Assembly: GCA_004015825.1 (NCBI GenBank)
Contig: SAYS01000025.1
Span: 1 to 46,425, forward strand
DNA from: Halovenus amylolytica
Lineage (GTDB): Archaea; Halobacteriota; Halobacteria; Halobacteriales; Haloarculaceae
Length of the DNA: 46,425 nucleotides
Direction of reading: 5' to 3'
Shown: piece by piece, positions 33,834 to 43,576 of the stretch
Position numbering within the stretch: the stretch's first letter is position 1
How the letters are laid out: every line of letters starts with the position of its first letter
Translations under genes and position numbers: made by a program
The notes under the pieces: generated by a model
Seen by the model: only the letters and a program-made list of their open reading frames with translations
The model's database searches: none
What the model was told of the DNA's origin: nothing

Positions 33834-34507
33834 TAATTAGACCCAATTTTGACACGCCGACACATAACACTATATCTACACTCCAAATGGCTTAATAAAT
33901 ATTCTTAATGGCTGTGTTGATTCGTCACAGGCGGGCGGAATACACTGTTTCGCACCATGCTTGATGTCATGGACGACATACACAGGGCAACTTCTCGGAA
34001 CTCACGGAAACAGAAGCGCGCTGCACGATGAAGTCAATCAAGCGCTTGTCAGCCGAGTTCACGGTCTTCGTTGCAGAAGGTGATTAGAGTGCTGTCCGTC
34101 GATCCTCGCATCGTGGGGGTAGTCGTACAGAGCGAAATACGGTAATTGAATCAGCGGTCTGATGTCGAGATCGTGGAGCACTTCGCGGAGTGGTTGCCTG
34201 AAGCATCTCTATCGGCAGCGAGATATGCGTCGCTTCATTACCGATTCATTAAAAAGTGTACATCAGGAACTACCAACGTATCTATCAGGTTTGTTACGTT
34301 TAGCTTTTGACCGAGGTACTTTGTTCACTAATACGGGTACCGGCTAACTGCTGATCGTTCACAGAAGTTGTCTCAGTAGCACCATACTGGCGATCAAGAG
34401 TATTTTTTAATTCGCCGTCCAATGAGTAATCAAGGATATTTGACGTGACGCGACTAATCAACGCTGATAAATATGTCAGAGTTGGAAACCATTACTAACC
34501 AAACACA
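33834..34507. other. Intergenic interval with an IS5-type remnant
   Basis: No intact gene. Bases 33834-33920 are AT-rich. The central part carries the transposase relic listed next. The last 180 bp are AT-rich upstream sequence of the GT4 gene at 34508. Confidence 0.5.
33950..34200 (-). pseudogene. IS5-family transposase remnant
   Basis: The minus strand encodes LREVLHDLDIRPLIQLPYFA and DYPHDARIDGQHSN at 34095-34200. In another frame downstream it encodes RFCFREFREVALCMSSMT near 33960-34025. These resemble the late core (LREHL...VKPLIKHREF...NARIDD) and the C-terminal (WFREFREIVLM..VYN) blocks of haloarchaeal IS5-type transposases. Stops and frameshifts separate the blocks. Confidence 0.45.
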
Positions 34508-35740
34508 ATGAAAATCGGACTTTTCGATTTGTATGCGACCGGACACCACCTCCCCTACGCCAATACAGTGCAACAGGCAGTAGATCAGTTTACCGAGCAT
34601 GAGGTTGATTTCATCACCCTCACCGCGACGGAACGACAGTCTGACTACTTCGCTCCCGAGAATATCGTCTATCTTGACCCACCTGGATCGCCAAAAATTG
34701 AGGAGAGAGAGGAGGACTTCACCCAAATTGCGGAAGAAAAAGTGTCACAGTTGTCGTCGCTTGCTGGCTCGGAAAAGTACGATGTCGTTCATTTTCTATA
34801 CATCGACGATATCCTAGGTCCAGTGCAACGTCACTGGACAGGGAGTACGAGCGCCATTGGTGATCTTATCGGTCCATTCTTTACACGCGGAACAGTGCTC
34901 AGGAATAGGTACACGCATCCGCTGGTCCTGAAAATATTGCAGTCGCCAGTAGCACCGGCACTGGACTTTCTCGTCCCGGAGGATACATCCCACCAGGCGA
35001 TGTGGCGTGATCTCCTTCTTTACAGATCCATGAAAGATGAGGTATTCGACGAAATGTTACTCCACTCCGTTGAGGCGCAGCAGTACGTCGATCAGTTCGG
35101 ATTCGAGCAACAGTCGACACACATCCCGTTCCCGGTCCCGACGGAGTACAGAGCTGAGTTCACACAGGCTGCGTCGAGACAAAAACTCGGTCTGCCAGAA
35201 TCGGGAACGATACTTCTGTTTTTCGGCACACTGAGATCTGACAAGGGAATCCAGTTGTTGCTGGATGCGATGCGAAAGTACAGTGGGCCGGAGTTTACGT
35301 TACTCATTGCCGGTCCACCCGTTGCGACGACTGCTGAAGAGATAGAGGAAACCGACAGGGAATCCAGCGTCAACATCATTTCGAGACTCGAGTTTATCAA
35401 GAATCCGGGGCCTTACTACAGAGCAGTCAATGGCGTTTTGATGCCGTATCAGTGGGAGTTCGGAAAAGAGAATATGAGTATGATATTCCAGGAGGCCTGT
35501 GGCTCGCTCCGACCGATCATCACGCCGGATTTTGGTGTGCTTGGTCGTTTGACTACCGAACAGAATTTGGGAATGACATTCGAGCATGACTCCGCCGAAT
35601 CGCTCGCAGCGGTCATAGCTGAATTTGTGACGAGCGACACACCGTTTTCTGAAGACCAGATGGAGCGCTACGCCAATCAGCACAGTAAAGAAAAGACAGT
35701 GTCGCGTGTGTCGGAAACATATCGAAAGTTAGGCCGGTGA
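34508..35740 (+). CDS. GT4-type glycosyltransferase (410 aa), paralog of the convergent gene
   Basis: This GT-B fold glycosyltransferase begins KIGLFDLYATGHHLPYA, an N-terminal glycine/histidine loop in place of the usual G-G motif. The linker LGLPESGTILLFFGTLRSDKG at ~225 and the C-terminal donor domain with EFGKENMSMIFQEACGSLRP (~320) follow; the last corresponds to the E-x7-E region. The neighbour on the opposite strand (35873-37105) has the same length and shares the motifs in the same order. The role is transfer of a sugar to a growing surface glycan; donor unknown. The start is ATG 34508, with no convincing box at the usual distance. Confidence 0.88.
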   Translation: MKIGLFDLYATGHHLPYANTVQQAVDQFTEHEVDFITLTATERQSDYFAPENIVYLDPPGSPKIEEREEDFTQIAEEKVSQLSSLAGSEKYDVVHFLYIDDILGPVQRHWTGSTSAIGDLIGPFFTRGTVLRNRYTHPLVLKILQSPVAPALDFLVPEDTSHQAMWRDLLLYRSMKDEVFDEMLLHSVEAQQYVDQFGFEQQSTHIPFPVPTEYRAEFTQAASRQKLGLPESGTILLFFGTLRSDKGIQLLLDAMRKYSGPEFTLLIAGPPVATTAEEIEETDRESSVNIISRLEFIKNPGPYYRAVNGVLMPYQWEFGKENMSMIFQEACGSLRPIITPDFGVLGRLTTEQNLGMTFEHDSAESLAAVIAEFVTSDTPFSEDQMERYANQHSKEKTVSRVSETYRKLGR

Positions 35741-35872
35741 AGGTGTAGACCGTCTCGATTCTGTCAGCTATTGCCAGAGAGTCAACAGAGAACGACAGAC
35801 AATGTAACAAAATGTTTTATTGTATTCAACAGGGATTCAACTATGTTCGAACTCAAGTAATCAGTCTTCGGT
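35741..35872. other. Convergent gap, possible transcription end
   Basis: Both GT4 genes end into this 132-bp gap. T-rich tracts (ATGTTTTATTG near 35812) are present but no clear hairpin, so termination signals for either direction are only suspected. Confidence 0.25.
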
Positions 35873-37105
35873 TCAGTTGTAAGCAGTACGTAGTGCACTC
35901 ACTGCTTGCGTGTAACTGTGACGACGGTTGTACTGTTTCATCTGTGCTTGGGAGTGAGAGACACCACTGCGTGCAAATTGCCTCATTGCGTTTTCGAGGG
36001 CTTCATCAGAGCCCTTTGTATAGGTACTGCCAAGCTCCCATTCTCTCGTGACGCGACCGACAGCACCGAAGTTTGGGACAATAACAGGCAGCAACGAGCT
36101 GCTTGCCTCTTCGAGTGTCTGACTCGTGCACTCTTTCCCGAACTCGCGGGTATACGGCAAAATCAAGCCATCAGCTGCCCGGAAATACACCTCTGGCCCA
36201 TCAACATACTGGAGTTCAGTGATGATCGTAACCGACGACTCGTCCTGGATCGATAGAACCTGTTGTTCTGTCACGTTGACTGGCGGTCCGGCGATGCACA
36301 TCGTAAACTCCGGCCCACTGTAATTTCGAAGCACGCGCAGGAGACGGTGGATACCCTTCTCCTCCCGCAGGGTGCCGAAAAATAGAAGCAACGAATCGTC
36401 AGGAGGGAGACCCAGTTCTTCGCGCGCCTCACTCTTGCTTATATTGGCGCCAAAATCAACCGGAGCGGGATAGGGAATCCGCTTGATCGGTGTTCTCCCC
36501 GCCGTATCCAGATTTGAAACATACGCGTTAGCCTCCTTCGAGTGGACTATCACGTTGTCAAATATCTCGTTTTTGAGACAACGATAGATGTATAAATCCC
36601 GCCATAACTGTTCGTGATCGGTATGGTTCGGGACGGCAGTATCGATTACCGCCCCAAATGGGGATTTGAGGAGAGTCAGGAACGCGGGGTGGATGCATCG
36701 CTGTCGCAGTGGTAATTTCCGTTCGAAAAAGACACCATTTAGTTCTCCCACGATTCGCGGCCCGTCGGTACTCGGGGAGTGTCGGAAAAGCGGACCCAGG
36801 ATATCGTCTGCAAACAAAAAATGGAGGGCATCAAACTCCGCATGTAGGTCGTTCGAGTAGAAGTCCGCGATCATATCCTCTGCCAGGGCATCAAACGACC
36901 GTTCGCGGTCCTCGACGGGTGGCGAATCGGGGTCTTCCAGAAACCGAATCTTGTTGGGGTCGAACAGTTCCTTGCTGCGGGGTGTCTCGGATACAGTTAT
37001 GAACTGCACATCGTGGTCCGACAAATCATCGAGCGCCTGCCTCGTTCTTGCTGCATAGGGAAGATGATGGCCATTTGTATAGAGATCTACTAACCCGATA
37101 TCCAT
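35873..37105 (-). CDS. GT4-type glycosyltransferase (410 aa), convergent paralog
   Basis: This paralog of the gene at 34508 has identical length. It begins DIGLVDLYTNGHHLPYAART. Near residue 225 it has LGLPPDDSLLLFFGTLREEKG, and near 318 YTREFGKECTSQTLEEASSS, giving the same order of motifs. The two proteins differ at many positions, so they probably transfer different sugars or to different acceptors. ATG 37105 has an ATTAAT box about 29 nt upstream (37131-37136). The gene is divergent from the carbamoyltransferase, leaving a 209-bp shared upstream region. Confidence 0.88.
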   Translation of the reverse strand: MDIGLVDLYTNGHHLPYAARTRQALDDLSDHDVQFITVSETPRSKELFDPNKIRFLEDPDSPPVEDRERSFDALAEDMIADFYSNDLHAEFDALHFLFADDILGPLFRHSPSTDGPRIVGELNGVFFERKLPLRQRCIHPAFLTLLKSPFGAVIDTAVPNHTDHEQLWRDLYIYRCLKNEIFDNVIVHSKEANAYVSNLDTAGRTPIKRIPYPAPVDFGANISKSEAREELGLPPDDSLLLFFGTLREEKGIHRLLRVLRNYSGPEFTMCIAGPPVNVTEQQVLSIQDESSVTIITELQYVDGPEVYFRAADGLILPYTREFGKECTSQTLEEASSSLLPVIVPNFGAVGRVTREWELGSTYTKGSDEALENAMRQFARSGVSHSQAQMKQYNRRHSYTQAVSALRTAYN

Positions 37106-37283
37106 AGCTGTTTGTTACCCCGGAACGAGAATTAATCTTGTGCCAAGATAAACATCACCAAACTGTTGGACCGGGATTCGATGGCTATTCTGATAAAAAT
37201 AGTCACGACATCGGATTCGTCCAACTGTGATTGTACTTTCGCATGTATCTTCTTCATACCCACCACTACTATCGCAAACAGTT

Positions 37284-37290
37284 AATACGA
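37284..37290 (+). promoter_or_regulatory. TATA-like box of the carbamoyltransferase gene
   Basis: TTAATAC is centred 28 nt before ATG 37315, which also favours this ATG over the TTG at 37306. Confidence 0.4.
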
Positions 37291-37314
37291 GTACAAGTCA
37301 ACTGATTGTCGTCT

Positions 37315-39051
37315 ATGGTCCAGCGAATACTGGGTATAAATCCAACCACTGAAGGAACTGGTTCACATGATCCGGCAGCAGTGATAATTGAGGACAGTCA
37401 GATCGTATTTGGTGCAGAAGAAGAGCGATTCAACCGACGGAAACATTCACGTGAAACGTTCCCGAAACAGGCTGTTGAAGCGTGTTTAGATTTTTGTGAC
37501 GTTGAGCTCTCTGAACTCGACACAGTCGCTATCTCCTGGGAACCGAAATCGAAGGCAAAATACGACGCGCGTCTTGCGTTGAGTCACTCTGAACTCCCAA
37601 AGAAGGGATATCGGTTTCTCCACAACCTGCGGAATTACAAGGTAGCATCGAACAAGATCCAGCAGAACCTGTCGGAGATTGGATCGCCAGTGCCACCCGT
37701 CGAAACCTATAATCATCACTATTGTCACGCAGCGAGTGCATTTTCGCTCTCATCGTTTGACGAAGCGCTCGTCGTGAGTGTCGATGGTCGGGGAGAAAAG
37801 GACGCCACAGTCGTCTGGAAAGGGGATCAAGACGGATTGGAGCGAGTGAAGACATACGAATTTCCGAATAGTCTAGGCGGGTTCTTCGGCACGATAACGG
37901 CGTATCTAGGGTATCGATTGAACAACGGCGAAGGAAAGATCATGGGTCTTGCTCCATACGGGGAATACAATGAAGAGATCGCGGACAAACTCCTGGATCT
38001 GGTCAAACCAGGCGTTGAGTATGATGTAAGTGCTCTCAACTATCACACTGGCGAATCAATTCCAAAACTGGAGGCTGCGTTCGGTAGACCGAAAAAATCC
38101 AGAGGGGGTGATTTCTCGGACTGGGAGAAAGACCTGGCACACATTGCACAGTGGTTCATCGAGAAAACAGTCGCCGATATTGTCGAAACGTACAGCCGCG
38201 AGCTCGGTATCGGCAACGTTGCACTCGCTGGCGGCGTCGCATTGAACTGCAAGATGAACAAGCGGGTGATGGAACTCGATGCCGTCGACGATATATTCAT
38301 ACAACCTGTCGCCCAAGACGCTGGCTCTGCAGTTGGCGCTGGGATACTCGAGGCGGGCGTGAACAGTTTCGACGCGATGTCCACCGTATACTGGGGCCCA
38401 TCGTACTCGACCACAGCGATCGAAGAAAAATTGGACGAGTACAAGATCAACTACACCGAGCCCGATCAACTCGCCAAAGAGGTTGCAAAGCGACTCGCAG
38501 ACGGTGAGTTGGTCGGGTGGTTCCAGGGTCGATTAGAGATGGGGCCGAGAGCGTTGGGCAATCGGAGTATTCTGGCAGACCCGCGGACGAGAGACTCACT
38601 GGACAGAGTCAACAGGTTTGTCAAACACCGCGAAGAGTGGCGACCATTCGCGCCATCACTCCTCGAGTCAGCAGCAGACGAGTATCTAATCAATGCCATG
38701 CCTGCGCCGTACATGATCAAAACGTTCGACGTCTACGACGACAAGAAAGACCAGATTTCGGCCGTCCTGCACCCTGCAGACGACACGACTCGCCCGCAAA
38801 CCGTCTCCAAGGAGCAGAACCCCCGCTATCATAAACTGCTGTCCGAGTTTGAAAATATCACAGGTGTCCCGGTACTGCTAAACACGTCGTTCAACGATAG
38901 CGGTGAACCGATCGTTAATACGCCAACCGAAGCGATCAAAGACTTCTACGGAATGGGACTCGATACCCTTGTCCTCGGCGATGTGATTGTTGAAAAGTCT
39001 GTTGAGGGGAAGCAACCTGGCCTTGTGAAGAGTGCAACGAAGGATAAATAA
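37315..39051 (+). CDS. NodU/TobZ-type carbamoyltransferase
   Basis: The ~578-aa protein belongs to the carbamoyltransferases that use carbamoyl phosphate and ATP to place a carbamoyl group on a sugar hydroxyl. The N-terminal Kae1-like domain opens ILGINPTTEGTGSHDPAAVI, has AEEERFNRRKHS near 35 and the metal-binding YNHHYCHAASA near 135. The C-terminal YrdC-like domain holds GRLEMGPRALGNRSILADPR (~400), HREEWRPFAPS and VPVLLNTSFNDSGEPIVNTP. It is of family length. Within this cluster it most likely carbamoylates a residue of the surface glycan, either as nucleotide sugar or after transfer. The start is at ATG 37315. Confidence 0.9.
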   Translation: MVQRILGINPTTEGTGSHDPAAVIIEDSQIVFGAEEERFNRRKHSRETFPKQAVEACLDFCDVELSELDTVAISWEPKSKAKYDARLALSHSELPKKGYRFLHNLRNYKVASNKIQQNLSEIGSPVPPVETYNHHYCHAASAFSLSSFDEALVVSVDGRGEKDATVVWKGDQDGLERVKTYEFPNSLGGFFGTITAYLGYRLNNGEGKIMGLAPYGEYNEEIADKLLDLVKPGVEYDVSALNYHTGESIPKLEAAFGRPKKSRGGDFSDWEKDLAHIAQWFIEKTVADIVETYSRELGIGNVALAGGVALNCKMNKRVMELDAVDDIFIQPVAQDAGSAVGAGILEAGVNSFDAMSTVYWGPSYSTTAIEEKLDEYKINYTEPDQLAKEVAKRLADGELVGWFQGRLEMGPRALGNRSILADPRTRDSLDRVNRFVKHREEWRPFAPSLLESAADEYLINAMPAPYMIKTFDVYDDKKDQISAVLHPADDTTRPQTVSKEQNPRYHKLLSEFENITGVPVLLNTSFNDSGEPIVNTPTEAIKDFYGMGLDTLVLGDVIVEKSVEGKQPGLVKSATKDK

Positions 39052-39080
39052 CCAGAACTAGACGCCCAACTACTTCACTG

Positions 39081-40130
39081 TTATTTTGCGATTTGCTTCT
39101 CTTCGTGTTTCTCGATATAGTATCGCATAGCCTCTTCCAGAGACTCACGTAGATCGTACTCTGGCTCCCATCCTGCACGTTCTAGCTTGCTTATATCGGG
39201 TACTCGCCGTTCACAGTCCGCATATCCGTCCCCATAAAACGCTTCACCGGATATCTCTTCCACCTCGGGAAGCGATCCATCTGTACTTATATCTTGGTAG
39301 ATGTCCCGCATCAGATGGGCGAACTGTTCGACGGTTACCTCATTCTCCGGTGAGCCGACATTGATGATTTCACCCGAGAACTGCTTGCCCTCGTTTTCGA
39401 CAACATGCTTGATAGCTCTCACCGCATCATCAATGTACGTGAACGAACGTCTGTTCGTTCCACCGTTGACGAGATACATCGTATGATCGTACATCAGCGC
39501 GGACATGAAACTCGCGAATACTCTCGGGGTTCCCTCATCCGGTGAGGTTATGATGTAGTCCATCTCGGGACCGACGAAATTGAACGGTCGAATGATCGAC
39601 CAGTCGAGGCCTTTTTCTATGCCATACGCATGCACCATCCGCTCCAGAAGTTGCTTCGCTGTCGCGTAAATCCAGCGCTGGTTATGGATAGGACCCATGA
39701 TGAGATCGGACTCGTCTTCCTCAAATACGGGGTTCCCGTCACTCCGCCCACCCATCTTGCCGTACACCTCGCAGGTGGAAAACTGTATCAGTCTGGTATC
39801 TAACTCCGCACAGTCTTCGACAATTTTCATGTTGTCGTGATAGTTTAACTCGACAACATCGACCGGCTTGTCGACGTACTGTACCGGGTTTGCGTAGGCA
39901 ACCAGATCAACCACGAGGTCACTGTCGTCTACAATCTGTTTAAACTTGGCATCGTTCTCATCGTTTCGTATATCCAGCTCCAGGTACTCTATCTTAGGGT
40001 GTGGTAATACATCTCTGATCTTTTCACTGGAGAGATCGACGACGATCAGTTTGTACTCCTCGTTCAGCAGCTCTCTGACAAGATGGGATCCGATAAACCC
40101 ACCTCCTCCGAAAAGTGCGATACTTTCCAT
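39081..40130 (-). CDS. ArnA/UXS-like NAD-dependent SDR
   Basis: The 349-aa extended SDR has FGGGGFIGSHLV at residues 7-18, FSTCEVYGK near 116, the catalytic Y/K in RWIYATAKQLLERM (~155), RPFNFVGPEMDYI (~187) and NRRSFTYIDDAVRAI. The pattern resembles the dehydrogenase/decarboxylase domain of ArnA and UDP-xylose synthases. These act on UDP-glucuronate; in ArnA the STSEVYG motif holds a Ser next to the catalytic Glu. Here the Ser is Cys (TCE), and the arginine loop of ArnA is represented by NRRSF. So decarboxylation of a UDP-hexuronic acid, a 4-keto sugar product or a plain epimerisation are all possible. ATG 40130 is natural. It is convergent with the carbamoyltransferase (29 bp). Confidence 0.85.
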   Translation of the reverse strand: MESIALFGGGGFIGSHLVRELLNEEYKLIVVDLSSEKIRDVLPHPKIEYLELDIRNDENDAKFKQIVDDSDLVVDLVAYANPVQYVDKPVDVVELNYHDNMKIVEDCAELDTRLIQFSTCEVYGKMGGRSDGNPVFEEDESDLIMGPIHNQRWIYATAKQLLERMVHAYGIEKGLDWSIIRPFNFVGPEMDYIITSPDEGTPRVFASFMSALMYDHTMYLVNGGTNRRSFTYIDDAVRAIKHVVENEGKQFSGEIINVGSPENEVTVEQFAHLMRDIYQDISTDGSLPEVEEISGEAFYGDGYADCERRVPDISKLERAGWEPEYDLRESLEEAMRYYIEKHEEKQIAK

Positions 40131-40391
40131 GCTCTGGGTACAGATATGAGTAGTGACATTTTGTTATGGAGGGAATATAAATTACCACCAGCAGTGAAAC
40201 CCACAGCTCAGTATGGGCGGAAGTATACCATTGATTTCGAGAGTAAACCCATGTAAATTAGTATATTTATCAATAGTTGATTAGATACTAACGATAACAC
40301 TAGAATATTTAGCCATGATATCTGACTAAGTGGAATCGTTAATTGTTGGCGGAGAAGACTTATTTGTTAGCTATAAAAACGGTGATATTGA

Positions 40392-42209
40392 ATGGACGAG
40401 AATCTTTCCTGGACCAAGCAGATACGAACGCTACTTGACGTCGCACGGTACCGTCCCTTGATGACGGCTATTGTCGTCGTCCTCAACCTTGTTTTGGCCT
40501 CATTAGAAGGTATTGGATTGGGGTTCATTCTACCTATTATCGAGGCCGCAGAGGGGAGTGACGGCCCATCAGGAGACTCCAGATTGCTCGGAGTATTTCA
40601 ACAGCTGTACGAATTCCTCGGTGTGCCGTTCACGATGGAATATCTCATCGTAGGCGTCCTTCTTATTATCACCGTGCGCTACGCGACGAGTTTCGTTGCA
40701 ATGTGGGCGGCTGTGATTTTACGCACGAGTTACGTAAAGGACATGCGGACAAGAGCTTTCGAAAGCACCCTGAATGCAGAGGTCAGCTACTTCGATACAA
40801 AAGGGTCAGAGGAAATGCTCAACGCGATTATCACACAGACCAAATACGCCGGACGAACGATCACCCATCTCATCCGGACGCTCAATCTCACATTAATGTG
40901 TACCGTCTATCTGCTTATCGCCCTGTTAGTAGCTCCATTCTTGATGCTCACCACGGGGATTGTACTCGTCGTTTTCATGTTCGGTGTACGGTATATTCTT
41001 GAGTCAGGGTTCTCGATCGGGGAACGGGTCGCAGAGGCTAACGAATTGGTTCAGGAGTCGGTACAGGCTGGGACGGAGGGAATTCGTGATATTAAACTCT
41101 TTGGGTTAAACAGCGAAGTATTTGAAAAGTTCCAGACGGCGATGGACCAGTATGTGACTGGGACAATCTCACAGGAACGAAACAAGGCACTGATCAACAG
41201 TACGAGTCAGTTCGCGACAGCGGTTGCACTTTTTGGGTTGATTTATATTGGGACGCAACTGGCTTCGCTAACACTCGGTGGACTCGGCCTGTTCCTGTTT
41301 GCCGTGTTTCGTCTCGGGCCGAAACTGAGTCAGCTGAACGACGTATTTTACCAGGCCCAGAGCACGCTCCCCCATCTCGTTCGGACTCAGGAGTTCGTCA
41401 CGGAGCTCAAACAGGTTCAGGAACCGACGGGGAGTGAATCCGTCCCGTCACCGATCAGGGAAACACGCTTCGAAGATGTCGAGTTCTCGTACGACGCCGG
41501 TGATGAACAGGTCCTACAGGGTGTCTCGTTCGATATCCAGCGCGGTAATTTTGCGGCGTTCGTGGGTCCATCCGGAGCAGGGAAATCCACGATTGTCTCC
41601 TTGCTTGCCCGGATGTACGAACCTGACGGCGGGCAGATCACCGCTGACGGGACAGAAATCAGCCAATACGATATCGGCGACTGGCGGTCGCGGATTTCGG
41701 TGGTTCGGCAAGACCCGTTTATTTTCAACGAAACATTACGATACAACGTAACAATCGGGAACCGTGATGCGACAGACCGCAAGGTTAGACAGGTCTGTGA
41801 GATCGCAGAGGTGACAGAGTTTCTCGACGAACTGCCCGAGGGGTTCGATACGATGCTCGGGGAGGAAGGCGTCCGGCTCTCGGGCGGCCAGCGCCAGCGA
41901 GTCGCAATCGCCAGAGCGCTGCTGAAAGACGCAGATCTATTGATTCTCGACGAAGCGACGAGTGATCTCGACAGCCACCTGGAAGAGCGAGTGCACAGCG
42001 GGATCGAAGCGATGGAGCGGGACTACGCGATGATCGCGATAGCGCACCGCCTTTCGACTGTAACGGACGCCGACTGCATCTACATGATGGAGGATGGAGA
42101 GATAGTCGAGAGCGGGACCCATCGTGAACTACTCAATAAACAGGGAGAGTATTCGGCTTTGTACGCGACCCAGTCAAAAGAGATCGATGCGGCGTGGACG
42201 GAAGATTGA
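40392..42209 (+). CDS. ABC exporter, fused permease-ATPase (MsbA/PglK-like)
   Basis: The 605-aa half-transporter has six transmembrane helices in residues ~20-330 and an ATPase domain after ~350. The ATPase holds Walker A GPSGAGKST, Q-loop VVRQDPFIFNE, signature LSGGQRQRVAIARALL, Walker B LLILDEATSDLD and the switch His in AHRLSTV. Such proteins act as dimers and flip lipid-linked oligosaccharides or lipids across the membrane; PglK of Campylobacter is the model for glycan flipping. Its place among GT4 genes and sugar-nucleotide enzymes makes a glycan flippase the best guess. ATG 40392 is preceded by AT-rich DNA (TATTTGTTAGCTATAAAAA, 40361-40379). Confidence 0.9.
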   Translation: MDENLSWTKQIRTLLDVARYRPLMTAIVVVLNLVLASLEGIGLGFILPIIEAAEGSDGPSGDSRLLGVFQQLYEFLGVPFTMEYLIVGVLLIITVRYATSFVAMWAAVILRTSYVKDMRTRAFESTLNAEVSYFDTKGSEEMLNAIITQTKYAGRTITHLIRTLNLTLMCTVYLLIALLVAPFLMLTTGIVLVVFMFGVRYILESGFSIGERVAEANELVQESVQAGTEGIRDIKLFGLNSEVFEKFQTAMDQYVTGTISQERNKALINSTSQFATAVALFGLIYIGTQLASLTLGGLGLFLFAVFRLGPKLSQLNDVFYQAQSTLPHLVRTQEFVTELKQVQEPTGSESVPSPIRETRFEDVEFSYDAGDEQVLQGVSFDIQRGNFAAFVGPSGAGKSTIVSLLARMYEPDGGQITADGTEISQYDIGDWRSRISVVRQDPFIFNETLRYNVTIGNRDATDRKVRQVCEIAEVTEFLDELPEGFDTMLGEEGVRLSGGQRQRVAIARALLKDADLLILDEATSDLDSHLEERVHSGIEAMERDYAMIAIAHRLSTVTDADCIYMMEDGEIVESGTHRELLNKQGEYSALYATQSKEIDAAWTED

Positions 42210-42452
42210 CAATTTCGTCCCATTGCTAACGAATCTGTGTACTGGTCCAACAGGTGCAAAATGTTGCTATCAAACAGTGCGTCGAGCCTCGGAATGTTGG
42301 ACGGAACTGTAAGGACTGCACAGGCAAAGAACGGGCGAAACTTCCGCGTGCATGCGATCAGACACTGGTGACCGCGCCCTTGGCTGTGACTGTCTCGATC
42401 CGAAAACATGCTGAACAAAGAACATTTACCACAGCCATTGATTACTGTAGCT

Positions 42453-43502
42453 ATGATGGACGTGCTCGTTACGGGCGGAGCAGGATTTGTCGGCAGCCAC
42501 GTCGTCGAATACTATGCAGAGAACGGCAACGAGGTAACAGCACTGGACAATCTCTCGCGGACAGAGACACTCGAAACTGCCGACGAGAGCAGAGACACCG
42601 GTGCGTACAACTGGCAGTATCTCGAAGAAAACTACCCCAGCGTGGAGCTAGTCAAGGGGGATGTCCGTAACGAGGAATTCGTCGATGACATTGTCGAGGG
42701 ACACGACGCCGTCGTCCACACAGCAGGCCAAGTCGCTGTCACGGCGAGCATCCAGGACCCGCGAACTGACTTCGAAGTGAACGCGGAGGGAACGTTCAAT
42801 ATCCTCGAAGCGGCCCGCAAAGCCGACAGCAATCCCGCAGTAGTTATTGCGTCGACGAACAAAGTGTACGGTAACAATATTAACTCCATCCCGGTCCGCG
42901 AGGAGGACCGCCGGTACTGGTACAATGACAAGGAGTTCGACCGGGGGATCCCGGAATCCTTCCCGATCGACGACTGTGAGCATACACCATACGGTGTCTC
43001 GAAACTCGCAGCCGACCTATACGTACAGGACTACGCGAAACGACACGAGGTAGAGGCTGCTGCGTTCAGGATGAGCTGTATCTACGGCCCACGGCAGTTC
43101 GGCAACGAAGATCAGGGTTGGGTCGCTCACTTCGCACTCAGCACGCTCCGCGGGGAACCACTCACGATATTCGGCGACGGGAAACAGGTCCGGGACGTGC
43201 TCTATGTCGACGATCTTGTGCGGGCGTACGATGCGTTCCTATCGGATCCAGCAGGCAAACCTGCCGTTTATAACATCGGTGGAGGACTAGACTGTACCAC
43301 ATCACTGCTTGAATTTCTCGACCTGCTTGAGGAGAAGACCGGGCAGAGGCCCGATGTGAGTTTCGACGAGTGGCGAGAGGGCGATCAGAAAGTCTACGTC
43401 TCGGATGTTTCACGCGCTCGTGAAACGCTCGACTGGGCCCCGATGGTTTCCTTCGACGAGGGGATCGACCGGTTTCTGTCGTGGTACAAAAACCGGGAGT
43501 GA
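42453..43502 (+). CDS. CDP-paratose 2-epimerase-like SDR
   Basis: The ~349-aa extended SDR begins MMDVLVTGGAGFVGSHVVEY. I choose ATG 42453 over the upstream ATG 42408, because the Rossmann motif then starts at residue 8. It has STNKVYGNN (~135), the catalytic YGVSKLAADLYVQDYAKR and, near 210, FRMSCIYGPRQFGNEDQGW, followed by FGDGKQVRDVLYVDDLVRAYDA and YNIGGGLDCT. The FRMSCIYGPRQFG/DQGW set is the hallmark of CDP-paratose (tyvelose) 2-epimerases. The DTDP/CDP specificity cannot be read from sequence, and no CDP-glucose pathway genes occur in the window, so it may epimerise C2 of another sugar nucleotide. It ends 74 bp before the next GT4 gene. Confidence 0.85.
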   Translation: MMDVLVTGGAGFVGSHVVEYYAENGNEVTALDNLSRTETLETADESRDTGAYNWQYLEENYPSVELVKGDVRNEEFVDDIVEGHDAVVHTAGQVAVTASIQDPRTDFEVNAEGTFNILEAARKADSNPAVVIASTNKVYGNNINSIPVREEDRRYWYNDKEFDRGIPESFPIDDCEHTPYGVSKLAADLYVQDYAKRHEVEAAAFRMSCIYGPRQFGNEDQGWVAHFALSTLRGEPLTIFGDGKQVRDVLYVDDLVRAYDAFLSDPAGKPAVYNIGGGLDCTTSLLEFLDLLEEKTGQRPDVSFDEWREGDQKVYVSDVSRARETLDWAPMVSFDEGIDRFLSWYKNRE

Positions 43503-43576
43503 ACGATGTTTCTACCCCTGAGTACGCCGTGCACTGATCATCAAAAACGAAGCGATGGGACGGGGTGGGGAGAGTG

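Noticed and set aside
42210..42452. Possible small gene between the ABC exporter and the epimerase-like gene
   Set aside because: Frames here are short and lack motifs or starts; only a possible old remnant (CKDCTGKERAKLP) was seen.
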